Positions 17,760-27,464 of a stretch of DNA of 64,000 nucleotides are shown in pieces; within the stretch, counting starts at the first letter, position 1, and the number at the start of each line of letters is the position of its first letter. The notes beneath the pieces were generated by a model that was given only the letters and a program-made list of their open reading frames with translations, did no database searches and had not been told where the DNA came from. The position numbers were made by a program, and so were the translations under genes. The stretch is from Frateuria_A sp035944355 (lineage in GTDB: Bacteria > Pseudomonadota > Gammaproteobacteria > Xanthomonadales > Rhodanobacteraceae). The stretch lies in the NCBI RefSeq assembly GCF_035944355.1, contig NZ_DASZBH010000006.1, positions 1 to 64,000 of the forward strand, in the 5' to 3' direction.

Positions 17760-18932
17760 GTGAACCAGGTTGTAGCCACCTCTTCCATCGACCCGAAAGC
17801 CGCAAGCGACAAGGTCAACCTGCTCGACTTCGATCGTCAGGGCCTGCGTGATTTCTTCGCGCAGCTCGGCGAGAAGCCGTATCGCGCCGAGCAGGTAATG
17901 AAGTGGATCTACCATCGCTTGGAAGACGACTTCGGCAAGATGACCGACGTGGGCAAGGCGCTGCGCGCCAAGCTCGAGGCCTCGTGCTACGTCGGTCCGC
18001 CCAAGACGCTGTTCGACAAGGCCGCCGCCGACGGCACGCACAAGTGGCTGCTCGGCATGGACGGCGGCAACGCCGTCGAGGCGGTCTACATCCCCGAGCC
18101 GACCCGCGGCACGCTGTGCGTGTCTTCGCAGGTCGGCTGCGGCCTGAATTGCCAGTTCTGCTCCACCGCCACGCAGGGCTTCAACCGCAACCTCGCCGCC
18201 TCCGAAGTCATCGGTCAGGTGTGGGTGGCCGCCAAGCACCTGGGCAACGTCACGCACCAGAACCGCCGCATCACCAACGTGGTGATGATGGGCATGGGCG
18301 AGCCGCTGCTGAACTTCGACAATGTTGTCGCGGCGATGAGCCTGATGCGCGACGACTTGGGCTTCGGCCTGGCCGCCAAGCGCGTGACGCTCTCCACCGC
18401 CGGCCTGGTGCCGATGATCGACAAGCTGTCCGAGGCCATCGACGTCTCGCTGGCGGTGTCGCTGCATGCGGCCAACGACGAGCTGCGCACCGAGCTGGTG
18501 CCACTCAACAAGCGCTACCCGATCGCCGAGCTGATGGGCGCCTGCCAGCGCTGGATCGAGCGCCGCCCGCGCACTTCGATCACCTTCGAATACACCTTGA
18601 TGAAGGGCGTGAACGACCAGCCCGAGCATGCGAAGCAGCTGATCAAGCTGATGCGCAAGCTGCCCACCGGCAGCGCGAAGGTGAATCTGATCCCGTTCAA
18701 TCCTTTTCCGGGCACGCGCTTCGAGCGCTCGGACGCCGACACCATCCGCGCGTTCCAGACGCAGCTGCTCAACGCCAGCGTCCTGACCATGCTGCGCCGC
18801 ACGCGCGGCGACGATATCGACGCGGCCTGCGGCCAGTTGAAGGGGCAGGTGCTGGACCGCACCCGCCGGCAGGCCGAATTCCGCAAGCGGCTCGACCACG
18901 CACAGGAACAGGGAGTGGCGCATGCGCCTTGA
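17760..18932 (+). CDS. rlmN: dual-specificity 23S rRNA/tRNA adenine C2-methyltransferase
   Basis: A radical-SAM enzyme of 390 residues that methylates A2503 of 23S rRNA and A37 of certain tRNAs. The iron-sulphur cluster motif C127-x3-C131-x2-C134 lies in GCGLNCQFCSTATQGF. The methyl-carrying cysteine is in DIDAACGQL near the C-terminus. The GTG at 17760 is the preferred start; a TTG at 17748 that overlaps the ndk stop is possible. The 3' end overlaps pilF by 11 bases, so the two are co-transcribed. Confidence 0.96.
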   Translation: MNQVVATSSIDPKAASDKVNLLDFDRQGLRDFFAQLGEKPYRAEQVMKWIYHRLEDDFGKMTDVGKALRAKLEASCYVGPPKTLFDKAAADGTHKWLLGMDGGNAVEAVYIPEPTRGTLCVSSQVGCGLNCQFCSTATQGFNRNLAASEVIGQVWVAAKHLGNVTHQNRRITNVVMMGMGEPLLNFDNVVAAMSLMRDDLGFGLAAKRVTLSTAGLVPMIDKLSEAIDVSLAVSLHAANDELRTELVPLNKRYPIAELMGACQRWIERRPRTSITFEYTLMKGVNDQPEHAKQLIKLMRKLPTGSAKVNLIPFNPFPGTRFERSDADTIRAFQTQLLNASVLTMLRRTRGDDIDAACGQLKGQVLDRTRRQAEFRKRLDHAQEQGVAHAP

Positions 18933-19704
18933 ACGTTGGGCGGTGGCCTTGCTGGCGCTGGCGCTGGCCGGATGCGTGACCAATACCGACGGCGAGTTCG
19001 GCGGCAAGCTGCCCCGTACCAGCAAGGGCCAGGAGGCCGAGGACGCCGCGCGCGTCCATACCGAGCTGGGCCAGCAATACATGGCCAATGGCGACCTGCA
19101 GACCGCCATGGAAAAACTCACCAAGGCACTGCAGTTCGACAACGACTACGCGCCCGCGCACACGGTCATGGCCGTGCTGGACGAGCGCATCAACCGGCCC
19201 GAGGACGCCGAGCAGCACTATCGCCGGGCGGTACAGCTGGAACCGGACAAGGGCGGCCCGAACAACAATCTCGGCGCCTTTCTCTGCCGCATCGGCAAGG
19301 GCAGCGAAGGCCTGGGCTTTTTCCAGAAGGCGCTGAAGGATCCGTTCTACAAGACGCCCGACGTGGCGCTGACCAACGAGGGCATCTGCCAGCTGCGCAT
19401 GAACGACCGCGCCGGCGCCGAGCAGAGCCTGCGCAAGGCCCTGGAGGCCAATCCGCAGAACGGTGAGGCGCTGCTGCAGGTCGCCAATCTGCTTTACCTG
19501 AACAACGACGCCTTTCGCGCCCGTGCGTTCATCCAGCGCTTCGACGCGCTGGGCCAGCCTAGCGCGGTGGCGCTCAAGCTCGGTTACGACATCGAAACCC
19601 GTCTGGGCAACATGGATGCAGCCCAAACCTATCGCAGGCGACTGCAGAGCCAGTTCCCGGATTCGGATCAGGCACACGCCATCGACACACCCGCTAGCCC
19701 ATGA
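18922..19704 (+). CDS. pilF: type IV pilus biogenesis/stability lipoprotein PilF/PilW
   Basis: A 260-residue outer-membrane pilotin. The lipobox is LALAGC, with the lipidated cysteine near residue 18, followed by six tetratricopeptide-like repeats from about residue 45. In Pseudomonas this protein places the PilQ secretin in the outer membrane. It overlaps rlmN and ends in an ATGA overlap with the next gene, the standard arrangement. Confidence 0.93.
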   Translation: MRLERWAVALLALALAGCVTNTDGEFGGKLPRTSKGQEAEDAARVHTELGQQYMANGDLQTAMEKLTKALQFDNDYAPAHTVMAVLDERINRPEDAEQHYRRAVQLEPDKGGPNNNLGAFLCRIGKGSEGLGFFQKALKDPFYKTPDVALTNEGICQLRMNDRAGAEQSLRKALEANPQNGEALLQVANLLYLNNDAFRARAFIQRFDALGQPSAVALKLGYDIETRLGNMDAAQTYRRRLQSQFPDSDQAHAIDTPASP

Positions 19705-20660
19705 CCTCCCAGCAGCCCAATCCCGGCCATCGCGCGATTGATCTGTTCGCCATTGCGGCGATCACGGATGGCTCGTCGAATTCCCTGTCTGCCAGCTTCG
19801 GCTCTCGTCTGCGCGTGGCACGCGAAGCGCGCGGCCTGGACATCGAGGCCTGCGCCCACGCACTCAAGCTTCCTGCGCGCGTGCTGCGCCAGTTGGAAGC
19901 CGACCAGCGCGAAGGCATCGACTATGCCGTGTACCTGGCCAGCTACATCGCCAAGTACGCCCGTTATCTTGACCTGGACGAAGACGCCATCCAGGCCGAG
20001 CTGGCCGGCATCAAGCGCGTCGCGCCCACGCTGGTGGCCACCGGCGGCATGTCGCATTCGCGCTACCTGCTGGAGCGTTACGCCACCGCTGCCACCTACG
20101 TGGTGCTCACCGCGGTGATCGTGGTGCCGATGGTGTGGCTGGGCGTGCGCGGCACGCTGGACCGGGACCTGAGCCATCTCGCCCCGCTGGACGCCACCCC
20201 GGTGGCGCAGCAGGACGCTCCGGTCCACGCCGCGGCACCGCCCGCCACCCGGCCGACGGCCCCGTCGCCGGCCGAGGAGCAGCCGCTGCTGGCGTCGATG
20301 GCGCCGTTCCCCGGCCTGGAGAGCGGCAACCTGACGGCGACGCGCGCACCTGCGGCAGCAAGCACGGCCGCGGCGCCGGCATCCCATCCTGCGGACGGGC
20401 ACAGCCTCACCCTCAGCCTGGAGCAGGCGAGCTGGGTCGAGGTGCTGGCCGCCGATGGTTCACGTCTGGAGTACGGCCTGCTTCCGGCCGGCAGCAGCAA
20501 GACCTGGACGAACGAGCAACCGCTGGACGTGCGTATCGGCAACGCGACCGGCGCCCAGGTCACCGTCGACGGCAAGCCGCTGGCCCTGGACGCCTATCGC
20601 CGCGCCAACGTCGCGCATTTCCGCGTGCAGGACGGCAAACCCGTACCCAGCGGCACCTGA
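19701..20660 (+). CDS. rodZ: RodZ-like helix-turn-helix membrane protein
   Basis: A 319-residue bitopic protein. An N-terminal cytoplasmic XRE-type helix-turn-helix (about 34-100: FGSRLRVAREARGLDIEAC...LPARVLRQLEADQREGID) precedes one membrane segment (AATYVVLTAVIVVPMVWLGV). A proline/alanine-rich periplasmic linker leads to a C-terminal DUF4115-type beta domain (SLEQASWVEVLAADGSRL...GNATGAQVTVDGKPLAL). RodZ links MreB to the cell-wall elongation machinery. The position after pilF matches E. coli. The next genes usually found here, ispG and hisS, are absent. Confidence 0.9.
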   Translation: MTSQQPNPGHRAIDLFAIAAITDGSSNSLSASFGSRLRVAREARGLDIEACAHALKLPARVLRQLEADQREGIDYAVYLASYIAKYARYLDLDEDAIQAELAGIKRVAPTLVATGGMSHSRYLLERYATAATYVVLTAVIVVPMVWLGVRGTLDRDLSHLAPLDATPVAQQDAPVHAAAPPATRPTAPSPAEEQPLLASMAPFPGLESGNLTATRAPAAASTAAAPASHPADGHSLTLSLEQASWVEVLAADGSRLEYGLLPAGSSKTWTNEQPLDVRIGNATGAQVTVDGKPLALDAYRRANVAHFRVQDGKPVPSGT

Positions 20661-20873
20661 CCAGCCGGCTCGCCGCGCACCACGCGGTCCGCGCGCCGGT
20701 CCGAAGAAAACACGCCTCCCGGGTTGCGTCGGGCGCCCGTGGCCGCGGTGCTTCGGTTATGCTTGTCCATTGACCGCCGTCGCGTGCGGTCATGATGCTT
20801 CACCCCTAAACCCATCTGGCGAGCGCCGGTCCGGCCTGGGCCGACGCGACGCGTGCTTCCGACGGACTACTGC

Positions 20874-21524
20874 ATGGCATTCGACGCATACGACGATTAC
20901 GAACAGGGCGAACGCGTACAGCAATGGCTGCGCCAGAACGGCCTGTCCATCGCCATCGGCATCGTCATCGGGCTGGTCGCGATCTTCGGCTGGCAGCAGT
21001 GGCGCAACCACCAGGCCACACGCGAGCTGGAGGCTTCCAACCTCTACCAGCAACTGCAGACGGCCGCGGCCGCCGGCAAGGACGCCCAGGTCGACCAGCT
21101 CACCGAGCGCCTGCAGAACGACTATGCGAAGTCGGCCTACGCGATCTTCGCCGCCAGCGACCGTGCGCAGCGCCAGGTCGAGGCCAACCAACTGGACAAG
21201 GCCATGGCGTCCCTGCAGTGGGCGCGCAGCCATGCCGGCGACAGCCCGCTCAAGCCGCTGATCGAACTGCGCATGGCCAAGGTGCAGCTGGCCGCCGGCA
21301 AGGCCAGCGATGCGCTGGCCACGCTCGACGCCGGCGCCGCCAAGGGCTACGAGCCGCTGCGCCAGGAACTACGCGGCGATGCGCTGGTCAAGCTTGGTCG
21401 CGTGGACGAAGCGCGCAAGGCCTACCAGGCGGCGTTGGCCGCAATGGGCGAAGACGCGCCGCAACGCGCTGCCTTGCAACTCAAACTCGACGATCTGGCC
21501 GTGGCCGGGAAGCAGGGCGCATGA
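20874..21524 (+). CDS. yfgM: YfgM-family tetratricopeptide membrane protein
   Basis: A 216-residue inner-membrane ancillary SecYEG-associated protein. It has a short cytoplasmic N-terminus (MAFDAYDDYEQGERVQQWL), one membrane segment (LSIAIGIVIGLVAIFGW) and a periplasmic TPR-like helical domain. ATG 20874 gives the family's conserved beginning. The stop overlaps bamB by four bases. E. coli YfgM works with PpiD in passing proteins to periplasmic chaperones. Confidence 0.92.
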   Translation: MAFDAYDDYEQGERVQQWLRQNGLSIAIGIVIGLVAIFGWQQWRNHQATRELEASNLYQQLQTAAAAGKDAQVDQLTERLQNDYAKSAYAIFAASDRAQRQVEANQLDKAMASLQWARSHAGDSPLKPLIELRMAKVQLAAGKASDALATLDAGAAKGYEPLRQELRGDALVKLGRVDEARKAYQAALAAMGEDAPQRAALQLKLDDLAVAGKQGA

Positions 21525-22750
21525 AAGTGTTTGGCATGAACCGGGTTGGCATGAAGAAAGCCATGGCGGTGGCCTTGGTCGGGCTGGTCGCACTGGCCGG
21601 CTGCCACAACGCCAAGAAGGAGAACATCCAGCCGCCGACGCCGCTGGCGAAGGACTTCAAGCCCACCGTCCAGGTCACCCGGCTGTGGCGCGAGAGCATC
21701 GGCGACGGTGCCGGCGATACCGGCGTCCGCCTGCGTCCCACCGTGGTCGATGGCGTGCTTTATGCCGACAGCAACGACGGCAAGCTGGTCGCACTGGATG
21801 CGGCCACTGGCAAGACGATCTGGTCCAAGAGTTCGCGCACCCACGGCTGGTTCGGCTGGGGCGACAAGAAGCGCAAGGACGCCTTTTACGCCGGCGGCCC
21901 GGCCGTCAGCGGTGAACTGCTCGCGGTCGGTACCCTGGACGGCCACGTCTACGGCGTCAGCGCGAAGGACGGCAGCCCGCGCTGGGAGGCCATGCTCAAG
22001 TCCGAGGTGCTCACCTCGCCGGTGATCGTGGGCGACCTGGTGGTGGTGCGCACCGGCGATGGCCGCGTCTATGGCCTCGATGCCGCCACAGGCGAACGGC
22101 GCTGGGTCTACGACCAGAGCGACGTGCCGCTGCTCAGCCTGCGCGGCAACGGTCCGCTGCTGGTGGCCAACGGCGTGGTGTTCTTCGGCAGCGACGGCGG
22201 CAAGCTGGTCGCGCTGCGCCTGGACAACGGCGAGAAGCTGTGGGAGCAGAAGCTGGCCAGCGGCGAGGGCCGCACCGAGATCGAGCGCCTGGATGACTCC
22301 GACGGTGCCGTCCTGCTCGATGGCCGGGTCCTCTACGGCGCGGCCTACCACGGCAACCTCGCAGCCATCGACGGCCCCAGCGGCCGGCCGATGTGGACGC
22401 ATCCGTTCTCGACGTTCACCTCGCTGGCGAGCAGCGGCACTGCGATCTACGGTGCCGACGACAACTCGCAGGTGTGGGCGTTCGACAAGAGCGCCGGCGC
22501 CGAAATGTGGAAGAACGACAAGCTCAAGTACCGCTGGCTGACCGGGCCGGCCGTGCAAGGCAACTACCTGGTGGTCGGCGACATCGAGGGCTATGTGCAC
22601 TGGCTGCAGACCGGCGACGGCGCGCTGGCCGCGCGCGAGCGCTTGTCCAAGCACGCCATCCGCGCCCAGCCGCTGGTGGTGGGCGACACCGTGTATGTCG
22701 AGGACGTGGAGGGCCGCATCGGCGCCTACCGCCTCGGCGGCGCGCACTGA
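21521..22750 (+). CDS. bamB: outer-membrane protein assembly lipoprotein BamB
   Basis: A 409-residue lipoprotein with lipobox LVALAGC (Cys near residue 28) and an eight-bladed PQQ-type beta-propeller. Repeated blades such as GKLVALDAATGKTIWS, GHVYGVSAKDGSPRWE and GRVYGLDAATGERRWV are visible. It is an accessory subunit of the BAM complex for beta-barrel insertion. It overlaps yfgM and is followed 25 bp later by der, as in most gammaproteobacteria. In-frame methionines at residues 6 and 11 are alternative starts. Confidence 0.95.
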   Translation: MKVFGMNRVGMKKAMAVALVGLVALAGCHNAKKENIQPPTPLAKDFKPTVQVTRLWRESIGDGAGDTGVRLRPTVVDGVLYADSNDGKLVALDAATGKTIWSKSSRTHGWFGWGDKKRKDAFYAGGPAVSGELLAVGTLDGHVYGVSAKDGSPRWEAMLKSEVLTSPVIVGDLVVVRTGDGRVYGLDAATGERRWVYDQSDVPLLSLRGNGPLLVANGVVFFGSDGGKLVALRLDNGEKLWEQKLASGEGRTEIERLDDSDGAVLLDGRVLYGAAYHGNLAAIDGPSGRPMWTHPFSTFTSLASSGTAIYGADDNSQVWAFDKSAGAEMWKNDKLKYRWLTGPAVQGNYLVVGDIEGYVHWLQTGDGALAARERLSKHAIRAQPLVVGDTVYVEDVEGRIGAYRLGGAH

Positions 22751-22775
22751 TCGCCCGCAAGGAACATGCTGAACC

Positions 22776-24173
22776 ATGCTGCCCGTCGTCGCCCTGGTCG
22801 GTCGTCCCAACGTCGGTAAATCGACCCTGTTCAACGCGCTGACGCGCAGCCGCGACGCCCTCGTGGCCGACATGCCGGGCGTCACCCGCGACCGCCACTA
22901 CGGCGTGTGCCACCTCGGTGCGCGCCCGTTCGTGGTGGTCGATACCGGCGGCCTGTCCGGCGTCGAGGAAGGCCTCGACGCATTGACCGCGCAACAGGTG
23001 CGCCTGGCCATCGACGAAGCGCAGCTGCTGGTGTTCGTGGTCGATGCCCGCGACGGCCTGCTGCCGCAAGACCAGGGCATCCTCGGCGAACTGCGCCGCA
23101 GCGGCAAGCCGATCCTGCTGGCGGTCAACAAGACCGACGGACTCGACGTCGAGCATGCGCTGGCCGAGTTCGCCCGCCTCGGGCTGGCCGCCACGCTGCC
23201 GCTTTCGGCCGCGCACAACCGCGGCACCGACGACCTGGTGGCCGCCGCGCTGCCGTTGCTGCCGCCCGACGAGGATGAGCCGCAAAGCCTCGCGGACGAC
23301 AGCATCCGCGTCGCCATCGTCGGCCGCCCGAACGCCGGCAAGTCCACCCTGATCAACCGCCTGCTCGGCGAGAACCGGCTGATCGTCTCGGACGTCGCCG
23401 GCACCACGCGCGATCCCATCCGCGTGCCGCTGGAGCGCGACGGCAAGCGCTACACGCTGATCGACACCGCCGGCGTGCGGCGCAAGGCGCGGGTGGAGGA
23501 GGGCGTGGAGAAGTTCAGCGTCATCAAGACGCTGCAATCGATGGCCGCCAGCCAGGTCGTGGTGCTGATGGTCGACGCGCGCGAGAACCTCGCCGACCAG
23601 GACCTGAGCCTGATCGGCCACGTGGTGGACGAGGGGCGGGCGCTGGTCATCGCCGTCAACAAGTGGGACGGCATGGACGCCTACCAGCGCGAACAGTGCC
23701 AGCGCACGCTCGAGCGCAAGCTGGTATTCGTCGACTGGGCCAAGACCGTGTTCATCTCGGCGCTGCACGGTTCGGGCCTGCGCGAGCTGATGCGCGCGGT
23801 GGTGCGCGCGCATGCCTCGGCCACCCACGAACTGGCCTCGGCGGACCTCACGCGCACGCTGGAGAAGGCCTACGAGGCCTACCAGCCGCCGCTGGTGCGT
23901 GGCCACGCGCCGAAGCTGCGCTTCGCCCATCCGGGCGGCTCCAACCCGCCGACCATCGTCATCCACGGCAGCCGCACCAAGCACATCGCGCCGGCCTACC
24001 GGCGTTACCTCGAGAACTTCTTCCGCAAGCGCTACCGCCTGGAAGGAACGCCGATCCGCATCGACTTCCGCGATGGCGACAACCCCTTCGCCGGCCGCAA
24101 GAACGTCCTCACCGAAGGCCAGCAGCGCAAACGCCAGCGCATGATCCGCGAGATGAAGAAGCGCAAGAAGTAG
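22776..24173 (+). CDS. der: ribosome biogenesis GTPase Der (EngA)
   Basis: A 465-residue tandem GTPase needed for 50S subunit maturation. The two G1 motifs are GRPNVGKST (residues 8-16) and GRPNAGKST (near 184-192). NKTD and NKWD serve as the G4 motifs. A KH-like domain follows, and the tail is strongly basic (QQRKRQRMIREMKKRKK). Length and order are canonical. Confidence 0.97.
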   Translation: MLPVVALVGRPNVGKSTLFNALTRSRDALVADMPGVTRDRHYGVCHLGARPFVVVDTGGLSGVEEGLDALTAQQVRLAIDEAQLLVFVVDARDGLLPQDQGILGELRRSGKPILLAVNKTDGLDVEHALAEFARLGLAATLPLSAAHNRGTDDLVAAALPLLPPDEDEPQSLADDSIRVAIVGRPNAGKSTLINRLLGENRLIVSDVAGTTRDPIRVPLERDGKRYTLIDTAGVRRKARVEEGVEKFSVIKTLQSMAASQVVVLMVDARENLADQDLSLIGHVVDEGRALVIAVNKWDGMDAYQREQCQRTLERKLVFVDWAKTVFISALHGSGLRELMRAVVRAHASATHELASADLTRTLEKAYEAYQPPLVRGHAPKLRFAHPGGSNPPTIVIHGSRTKHIAPAYRRYLENFFRKRYRLEGTPIRIDFRDGDNPFAGRKNVLTEGQQRKRQRMIREMKKRKK

Positions 24174-24314
24174 GGCGGCGGGCACGCGCACCGCTGCTCG
24201 TGCCCGCTTCCCGGCATCGCTCCGCCTGGGCGGAAGTCTTTCTTCGATTTCGCGTTCACCGGATGGTCGCTGCGCATTCCGGGCAGGCGTCCGTATCGGC
24301 GATGTCCCCGGCGG

Positions 24315-24875
24315 CTACGATTCCAGATTCGCCGGCACCAGCGCATACACCGCGCCGTCCCTGGCCTCCTCGCGCATCCACAAACGATGCCGCGCGATGC
24401 TTTCGAACCGTGCCCCCGCCCGCTCGGCCGTACGGCGGCTGGCGTGGTTCTCCGGCAAGGCCACGATCTCGATGCGGACCAGCCCGAGCATGCCGAACCC
24501 GAAGCGCGCGGCCGACTTCGCCGCCTCCGGGGCGATGCCCCGGCGCTGCCGCGACTGGCGCACCCAGTAGCCCATGGCGGCGCTGCGATGCACATGATTG
24601 CGCTGGTTCAACCCCACGCTGCCGAGCAGGGCGCCGGTGTCCTGTTCGAACACGCCGAAGGCGAACTGCTCCTGCGCCACCCAGCGCTCGCGGCAGTGCC
24701 GTATCCAGGCCTGCGCCTCGTCCAGGTCGTAGCCGGCGTGGCACCAGGGCAGCCAGCGTCCGATGCTCGCCAGCGACTCGCGCACGGCCTCGTGCAGGGC
24801 GGGCGCATCCTCCGCGCGCCAGGCGCGCAGGAGCAGCGCCCCTTCGACAAGCTCCAGGTCGAGCGGGACGGGCAT
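24315..24875 (-). CDS. GNAT-family N-acetyltransferase, RimJ/RimL type
   Basis: A 186-residue acetyltransferase fold. It has an N-terminal RAWRAEDAPALHEAV, then FGVFEQDTGALLGSVGL, the acetyl-CoA loop region (GYWVRQSRQRRGIAPEA) and the RIEIVALPENHASRRTAERAGA strand-helix typical of RimJ/RimL-like enzymes. ATG 24875 begins the conserved domain. It is convergent with der and divergent from folD. The substrate is unknown; N-terminal protein acetylation is only a family expectation. Confidence 0.88.
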   Translation of the reverse strand: MPVPLDLELVEGALLLRAWRAEDAPALHEAVRESLASIGRWLPWCHAGYDLDEAQAWIRHCRERWVAQEQFAFGVFEQDTGALLGSVGLNQRNHVHRSAAMGYWVRQSRQRRGIAPEAAKSAARFGFGMLGLVRIEIVALPENHASRRTAERAGARFESIARHRLWMREEARDGAVYALVPANLES

Positions 24876-24945
24876 CAGCGGCTCCGTTTGTGCGCATGGG
24901 ACGGCGCCGGGATAATAAGCGCCTTTGCAGAGCAGGCAGGCATCC

Positions 24946-25794
24946 ATGACCGCACGCATCCTGGACGGCAAGCGCATCGCGCAGGAACTGCTGGAGCGGG
25001 TAGGGCGGCGCGTCGCCGAACGCAAGGCGCAAGGCCTGCCGCCGCCGGGCCTGGCCGTGGTGCTGGTGGGCGACGACGCGGCCTCGTCCGTCTACGTGCG
25101 CAACAAGCGCAAGGCCTGCCACCAGGTCGGTTTCCGCTCGTTCGACTACGACCTGCCGGCAAGCACCACGCAGGAGGAGCTGTTCGCGCTGATCGACCGG
25201 CTCAACGCGGACCCGGCCGTGCACGGCATCCTGGTGCAGTCCCCGCTGCCGCGGCATATCGACGAGGACGCGCTGGTCGATCGCATCGATGCCGGCAAGG
25301 ACGTCGACGGCTTCCAGGCGGTGAACGTGGGCCGGCTGGCGTTGCGCCGCTTCGGCCTGCGCCCGTGCACGCCCAAGGGCGTGATGACCTTGCTCGGGCA
25401 CACCGACCGCCCGGTGCGCGGCCAGCATGCGGTGGTGGTGGGCGTGTCCAACCACGTCGGCCGGCCGCTGGCGCTGGAACTGCTGATCGCCGGCTGCACC
25501 ACCACCTGCTGCCACCGCTTCACGCGCGGGCTGGAATCGTTCGTGCGCCAGGCCGACATCGTCATCGTCGCGGTCGGCAAGCCGGGCCTGGTCAAGGGCG
25601 AGTGGATCAAGCCGGGGGCCGTGGTGATCGACGTGGGCATCAACCGGCTCGATGACGGGCGGCTGGTCGGTGACGTCGAATTCGCTCCGGCGGCCGAGCG
25701 CGCCAGCTGGATCACGCCAGTGCCTGGCGGCGTGGGGCCGATGACGGTGGCGACGCTGATCGAGAACACGCTGGAGGCGGCGGAGGCACGGTAG
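24946..25794 (+). CDS. folD: bifunctional methylenetetrahydrofolate dehydrogenase/cyclohydrolase
   Basis: A 282-residue FolD that interconverts methylene-, methenyl- and formyl-tetrahydrofolate with NADP. Visible motifs are SSVYVRNKRKACHQVGF with the catalytic lysine, VQSPLPRHID, DAGKDVDGFQAVNVGRL and PGGVGPMTVATL near the end. The QSPLP in place of the common QLPLP is within family variation. One-carbon units feed purine synthesis, which fits guaB and guaA downstream. Confidence 0.96.
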   Translation: MTARILDGKRIAQELLERVGRRVAERKAQGLPPPGLAVVLVGDDAASSVYVRNKRKACHQVGFRSFDYDLPASTTQEELFALIDRLNADPAVHGILVQSPLPRHIDEDALVDRIDAGKDVDGFQAVNVGRLALRRFGLRPCTPKGVMTLLGHTDRPVRGQHAVVVGVSNHVGRPLALELLIAGCTTTCCHRFTRGLESFVRQADIVIVAVGKPGLVKGEWIKPGAVVIDVGINRLDDGRLVGDVEFAPAAERASWITPVPGGVGPMTVATLIENTLEAAEAR

Positions 25795-25967
25795 GTTTTT
25801 CCCGGGAGGAAGACGGGTTGCAGGGGAGCCCGCGTCGAGCCCAGCCGTCCCGCTGCCCGAAGCGATCCGACGATCCGGCGGCCTTGCGCGACTTCGAAGC
25901 CCGGCCGTCGTTGCTCGCCTTCCGTTCCTTTCCGCCCGCTCTTCTCGCGCTCCTTTGTCTCCTCGCG

Positions 25968-25973
25968 TATAAT
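25968..25973 (+). promoter_or_regulatory. -10 element upstream of guaB
   Basis: A perfect TATAAT 28 bases before the guaB ATG, with purines at a suitable +1 distance. No good -35 hexamer is seen 16-18 bases upstream, so the promoter may rely on an activator or on upstream elements. Confidence 0.55.
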
Positions 25974-26000
25974 CCCATCTTTGCAGCGAGACCCACCCGC

Positions 26001-27458
26001 ATGCGCATCCTCGCCGAGGCTCTGACCTACGACGACGTGTACCTCGTCCCGGCCCATTCGGCCGTCCTTCCCCGCGACGTCGACACCTCCACCCGGCTCA
26101 CCCGCAACCTGCGCCTGAACATCCCGATCGTGTCCGCCGCCATGGACACGGTGACCGAGGCGCGGCTGGCCATCACCATGGCCCAGCAGGGCGGCATCGG
26201 CATCATCCACAAGAACATGACCGCCGAACGCCAGGCTGCCGAAGTGCGGCTGGTGAAGAAATTCGAGGCGGGGGTGATCCGCAGCCCGATCAGCGTCGGC
26301 CCCAACACCTCGATCCGCGAGGTGCTGCAGCTGACCCGCGCGCACAACATCTCCGGCGTGCCGGTGGTCGACGGCGAAAAGCTGGTCGGCATCGTCACCA
26401 GCCGCGACCTGCGCTTCGAGCGCAAGCTCGAGGATCCGGTGCGCAACATCATGACGCGCCAGGACAAACTGGTGACCGTGCGCGAAGGCGCCAGCCAGGA
26501 CGAAGTGCTGCAGCTGCTGCACAAGTTCCGCATCGAGAAGGTGCTGGTGGTCAACGACGACTTCCAGCTGCGCGGCCTGATCACCGTCAAGGACATCCAG
26601 AAGGCGCGCGACAACCCGCATGCCGCCAAGGACGCGCACGAACGCCTGCTGGTCGGCGCCGCGGTCGGCGTGGGCGGAGACACCGAGGAGCGCGTCGAGG
26701 CGCTGGTCGACGCCGGCGTGGACGTGCTGGTGGTCGACACCGCGCACGGCCATTCGCAAGGCGTGATCGAGCGCGCCGGCTGGGTCAAGAAGCGCTACCC
26801 GCAGGTGCAGGTGATCGCCGGCAACATCGTCACCGGCGAGGCGGCGCGCGCGCTGCTCGACGCCGGCGTGGACGCGGTCAAGGTCGGCGTGGGTCCGGGC
26901 TCGATCTGCACCACCCGCGTGGTCGCCGGCGTCGGCGTGCCGCAGATCACCGCGATCGACCTGGTGGCCACGGCGCTGAAGGACGAGATCCCGCTGATCG
27001 CCGACGGCGGCATCCGCTACTCGGGCGACATTCCCAAGGCGCTGGCCGCCGGCGCGTCCACCGTGATGCTGGGCTCGATGTTCGCCGGCACCGAGGAATC
27101 GCCAGGCGAGGTCGAGCTGTTCCAGGGCCGCTCCTACAAGAGCTATCGCGGCATGGGCTCGCTGGGCGCGATGGCGCTGGGCTCCAAGGACCGCTATTTC
27201 CAGGACGAAGCCGACGCCGACAAGCTGGTGCCCGAAGGCATCGAGGGCCGCGTGCCGTACCGCGGCCCGCTGCGCAACATCATCCACCAGCTGATCGGCG
27301 GCCTGCGTGCGTCGATGGGTTACCTGGGCGCCGCCACGGTCGAGGACGTGCGCCACAAGGCGCAGTTCGTGAAGGTGACCTCGGCGGGCGTCACCGAGGC
27401 GCATCCGCACGACATCCAGATCACCAAGGAAGCGCCGAATTACCGGCTCAATTCGTGA
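26001..27458 (+). CDS. guaB: inosine-5'-monophosphate dehydrogenase
   Basis: A 485-residue IMP dehydrogenase that oxidises IMP to XMP in GTP synthesis. The catalytic cysteine is C303 in GPGSICTTRVV. Two CBS domains (about 90-205) sit in the barrel, for example IRSPISVGPNTSIREVLQL. The flap motif is GMGSLGAM. ATG 26001 starts the conserved MRILAEALTYDDVYLVP. The frame is open upstream but shows no family similarity there. It lies upstream of guaA. Confidence 0.97.
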   Translation: MRILAEALTYDDVYLVPAHSAVLPRDVDTSTRLTRNLRLNIPIVSAAMDTVTEARLAITMAQQGGIGIIHKNMTAERQAAEVRLVKKFEAGVIRSPISVGPNTSIREVLQLTRAHNISGVPVVDGEKLVGIVTSRDLRFERKLEDPVRNIMTRQDKLVTVREGASQDEVLQLLHKFRIEKVLVVNDDFQLRGLITVKDIQKARDNPHAAKDAHERLLVGAAVGVGGDTEERVEALVDAGVDVLVVDTAHGHSQGVIERAGWVKKRYPQVQVIAGNIVTGEAARALLDAGVDAVKVGVGPGSICTTRVVAGVGVPQITAIDLVATALKDEIPLIADGGIRYSGDIPKALAAGASTVMLGSMFAGTEESPGEVELFQGRSYKSYRGMGSLGAMALGSKDRYFQDEADADKLVPEGIEGRVPYRGPLRNIIHQLIGGLRASMGYLGAATVEDVRHKAQFVKVTSAGVTEAHPHDIQITKEAPNYRLNS

Positions 27459-27464
27459 CGAAGC

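Noticed and set aside
25795..26000. A riboswitch or long structured leader upstream of guaB
   Set aside because: No purine-riboswitch-like fold or conserved element could be recognised; only a TATAAT box stands out.
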